Assembly (NCBI GenBank): GCA_049279675.1
Contig: JBAPOP010000130.1
Coordinates: 10,579-74,578, forward strand
Reading direction: 5' to 3'
DNA from: Palsa-147 sp049279675
Lineage (GTDB): Bacteria; Acidobacteriota; Terriglobia; Acidiferrales; UBA7541
Length of the DNA stretch: 64,000 nt
Positions within the stretch are counted from its first letter, which is position 1, and each line of letters opens with the position of its first letter. Under the pieces are notes generated by a model, which had not been told where the DNA came from, ran no database searches, and saw only the letters and a program-made list of their open reading frames with translations. Below are positions 62,057 through 64,000 of the stretch, one piece after another. A program made the position numbers and the translations under genes.

Positions 62057-64000
62057 TTACGTCGGCATTTTCAGGAAGAAGTACATTCCGAGAAAAAAGA
62101 AAATAGCGTCGGGCGCCCAGCCGGAAAGCAGCGGGGGCAATTGTCCGATCGCGCCCATGGCCTCGAATAACGCCGCGATGGCCCAATAGATGATTCCGAT
62201 TCCGACGGCTACGGCCAGTCCGCCGACGGCGCCGCGCGTCCCGACGAGAAACGCAAATGGCGCGCTCAAAAACATGATGATTGCGGCGATCAGCGGAAAC
62301 GCGAATTTTTTGTGCCATTGCACGGCGAGGCGCGAAGTGTCGAAGCCGGCCTGCTGCAGGCCGCGAATATATTCCGCGAGCTGGCGCCAATTCATCTGAT
62401 AGGACTGGCGCACTTCGCGCTTGAAGTAGCCGGGCGGCTCGGAAAATTCACCGAGCGATAAAACCTTGAACGGGGAATACGCGATTACGCGGCCGCTTTG
62501 AAAATCGCGCACCCAGCCCTCTTCGAGAATCCACGCGTTTAATGTCGGCTCCCATTTGGCGCGCTCGGCGAAGACGCGGCGGCGCATCCGGAACGATGTT
62601 TGATCGATTTCAAAAATACTGAGGCCGCCGAAAATATTTTGGTCGGAATCGAAGAATTCGTAGTTCAGGACTTTTCCATTTTCGCCGAAGATCCACTGAT
62701 GCGTCGGGTGAAGGTACGTTTGCGCGGGCTTGCCTTTGATTTGGTTGCGCAGCGCATCCTGGCGTTGATTGGCGTAGGGGAGGAACGTGTCGTCGAGAAG
62801 AAACATTCCTCCGGCGAGAAGAATGCCGGCGAGGACGAGCGGCAGGCAGAGGCGGTAGAGGCTGACGCCGCTTGCTTTGAAGGCGGTCACTTCATTATTT
62901 TTCGCGAGCATGCCAAGAGTGACGAGCGTGCTGACTAACGCTGCGAGCGGAACGAGTTGATAGACCATCAGCGGCACGAGATAACGGAAATAACTGGCGA
63001 CGACGCGCCATGAGATGTGATTGCGCGAAATATCGCCGAGGAGATCGAAGAGAGTGAACGCGTCGAAAATCACGACGAAGCCAGCGAGCATGAGCGCGAA
63101 ATAGTAGAAGAACGTTTTCAAAATGTAGACGTCGATGAGCAGCGGAAATGCGGCTTGCACGCCGCCGGTGACGACGCCTCTTCGCGCGACCGTTCCGTTC
63201 GCGGCGATGGCGATCGGACTATTCGTGATGGGCACGACCTTCGCCGATGTGGCAGGTTGCGTGCGCATGCCGAGCAGCTTGTCCCATGCGCGCGAAATCC
63301 AGCTTTCGCCGCGGATATGCTCGATTCCGCGCAAGAGAATTAACGCAAGGACGGTGGCGACGGCGTTTGCGGTCCAAACGCCGACGATGGGAGACACGAC
63401 GCCCAATTGCGCATAGTGCGCGCCGGCGACAAACACGAAGTAATATCCCGAAATCAAAACAAGAGTCAGCACGAAGCCCGCGGCACGGCCGCCGCGACGA
63501 GGACGGACGCCGACAGGCACGCCGAGCAGCGCGAAAACTAGGCATGCCGCGGGAAACGCGAGGCGGCGCTGGAATTCCGTTCGAGCCGTAAGCTCGTCGG
63601 GGCCGGTGACGGAGTGAAGGGCGAGAGTGTGCTGTTCGGCGTCGGAGAGCGTGGAAGATTTGTGCGCGCCGGGCGTCGTCATTTCGACGGGCAAATCGCT
63701 CGAGCCGAATGACGTGACGTTGTAATTCGAAGGCTCGTGCGGATCGAATTCGTGCGTGGTTCCGGGACCGAGATGCAGCTCGAATTTGCCGTGCTCGGGG
63801 CTCGCGATTACGATGGCGTCCTCCGCCAGAGTTAAATGCGAGCCGGCTGCCACATCGGATTCCGCCAGGAACACGCCGTGCCAGCGCGCGGCCGTCGCTT
63901 CCACGTCCTGCACGTAGAGAACGAGGTGCGGAAAGCGCTCGTCAAAGACGCGCGGCTGAATCGCGAAGGGAGCTTGCGCGGAAGCAAGCTCTTCTTCGAG
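62057..64000 (-). CDS. Fused LptF-LptG lipopolysaccharide export permease (5' end outside window)
   Basis: The frame is open from the window edge for 647 codons; the N-terminus is missing. The first ~235 visible residues are the C-terminal half of an LptF-type subunit: a beta-jellyroll part (QPRVFDERFP-like start, HEFDPHEPSNYNV), then EFQRRLAFPAACLVFALLGVPVGVR in parts with three helices. After a short linker, about 380 residues form a complete LptG unit (DVYILKTFFYYFALM, VPLAALVSTLVTLGMLAKNNEVTAFKASGVS in parts, DDTFLPYANQRQD, KKFAFPLIAAIIMFLSAPFAF). With LptB it would pull LPS from the inner membrane. In most bacteria LptF and LptG are separate proteins. Confidence 0.88.
   Translation of the reverse strand, partial: LEEELASAQAPFAIQPRVFDERFPHLVLYVQDVEATAARWHGVFLAESDVAAGSHLTLAEDAIVIASPEHGKFELHLGPGTTHEFDPHEPSNYNVTSFGSSDLPVEMTTPGAHKSSTLSDAEQHTLALHSVTGPDELTARTEFQRRLAFPAACLVFALLGVPVGVRPRRGGRAAGFVLTLVLISGYYFVFVAGAHYAQLGVVSPIVGVWTANAVATVLALILLRGIEHIRGESWISRAWDKLLGMRTQPATSAKVVPITNSPIAIAANGTVARRGVVTGGVQAAFPLLIDVYILKTFFYYFALMLAGFVVIFDAFTLFDLLGDISRNHISWRVVASYFRYLVPLMVYQLVPLAALVSTLVTLGMLAKNNEVTAFKASGVSLYRLCLPLVLAGILLAGGMFLLDDTFLPYANQRQDALRNQIKGKPAQTYLHPTHQWIFGENGKVLNYEFFDSDQNIFGGLSIFEIDQTSFRMRRRVFAERAKWEPTLNAWILEEGWVRDFQSGRVIAYSPFKVLSLGEFSEPPGYFKREVRQSYQMNWRQLAEYIRGLQQAGFDTSRLAVQWHKKFAFPLIAAIIMFLSAPFAFLVGTRGAVGGLAVAVGIGIIYWAIAALFEAMGAIGQLPPLLSGWAPDAIFFFLGMYFFLKMPT

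Overview
The window looks like a stretch of chromosome from a GC-rich, diderm soil-type bacterium, most likely an Acidobacteriota member. This is inferred from gene content and style: fused LptF-LptG, DUF4097 and YVTN propeller proteins, DUF1844, BlaI/M56 pairs, many short palindromic intergenic repeats, frequent TTG starts. No rRNA, tRNA, CRISPR array, complete insertion sequence or prophage was recognised. Almost all of the window is ordinary housekeeping DNA; the accessory interest lies in small elements and in a few genes with altered active sites.

Layout. 1-14 kb: a Tat-type amidohydrolase running off the left edge, small secreted/membrane proteins, an esterase, a secreted adenosine deaminase, a CsaA-like protein, inositol-phosphate synthase, glutamine synthetase, a YVTN propeller, a DUF4097 protein, DNA polymerase X and a NUDIX hydrolase. 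13.9-20.6 kb (+): LytTR response regulator, acyl-CoA dehydrogenase, then trpS-scpA-scpB-rluB-like-CoA-binding protein, packed with overlaps. 20.6-30.4 kb (mostly -): RNA methyltransferase-rarA-propeller operon, a YrdC gene on +, then mutS-anmK-substrate-binding lipoprotein. 30.5-40.6 kb (+): CYTH protein, a structured leader with terminator, a membrane-less MgtE-type sensor followed by an Nramp-like transporter, the envelope/isoprenoid cluster uppS-cdsA-dxr-rseP, a Fur-family regulator, and a BlaI/M56 pair. 41-43.4 kb (-): ribF, PhnP-like hydrolase, DUF1844. 43.7-50.6 kb (+): small basic protein, mazG, a GNAT acyltransferase next to an OSBS/N-acylamino-acid racemase, EamA transporter, phospholipase-D-like nuclease, and a trypsin-fold protein without its catalytic residues. 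51.5-64 kb: isopropylmalate/isocitrate-type dehydrogenase, rhomboid protease and PfkB kinase (-), recO-glyQ-glyS, pyruvate phosphate dikinase, uridine kinase, and a fused LptF-LptG permease running off the right edge.

The most interesting candidate system is 31.2-34.2 kb. A strong promoter with an inverted repeat in its spacer leads into a ~240-nt structured leader ending in an intrinsic terminator, followed by a soluble PRC/MgtE-N/CBS protein and an Nramp-fold carrier whose metal motifs are changed (DPGN to DAGG, MPH to APW). I read this as a split Mg2+ (or other divalent metal) transport and sensing unit; that is inference. Other notable points are a RluB-type pseudouridine synthase with Glu in place of the catalytic Asp, a predicted pseudoprotease, a tandem repeat element that supplies the C-terminus of a rhomboid protease, a twice-repeated module in a 0.9-kb gene-free stretch, and a family of at least a dozen REP-like palindromes.
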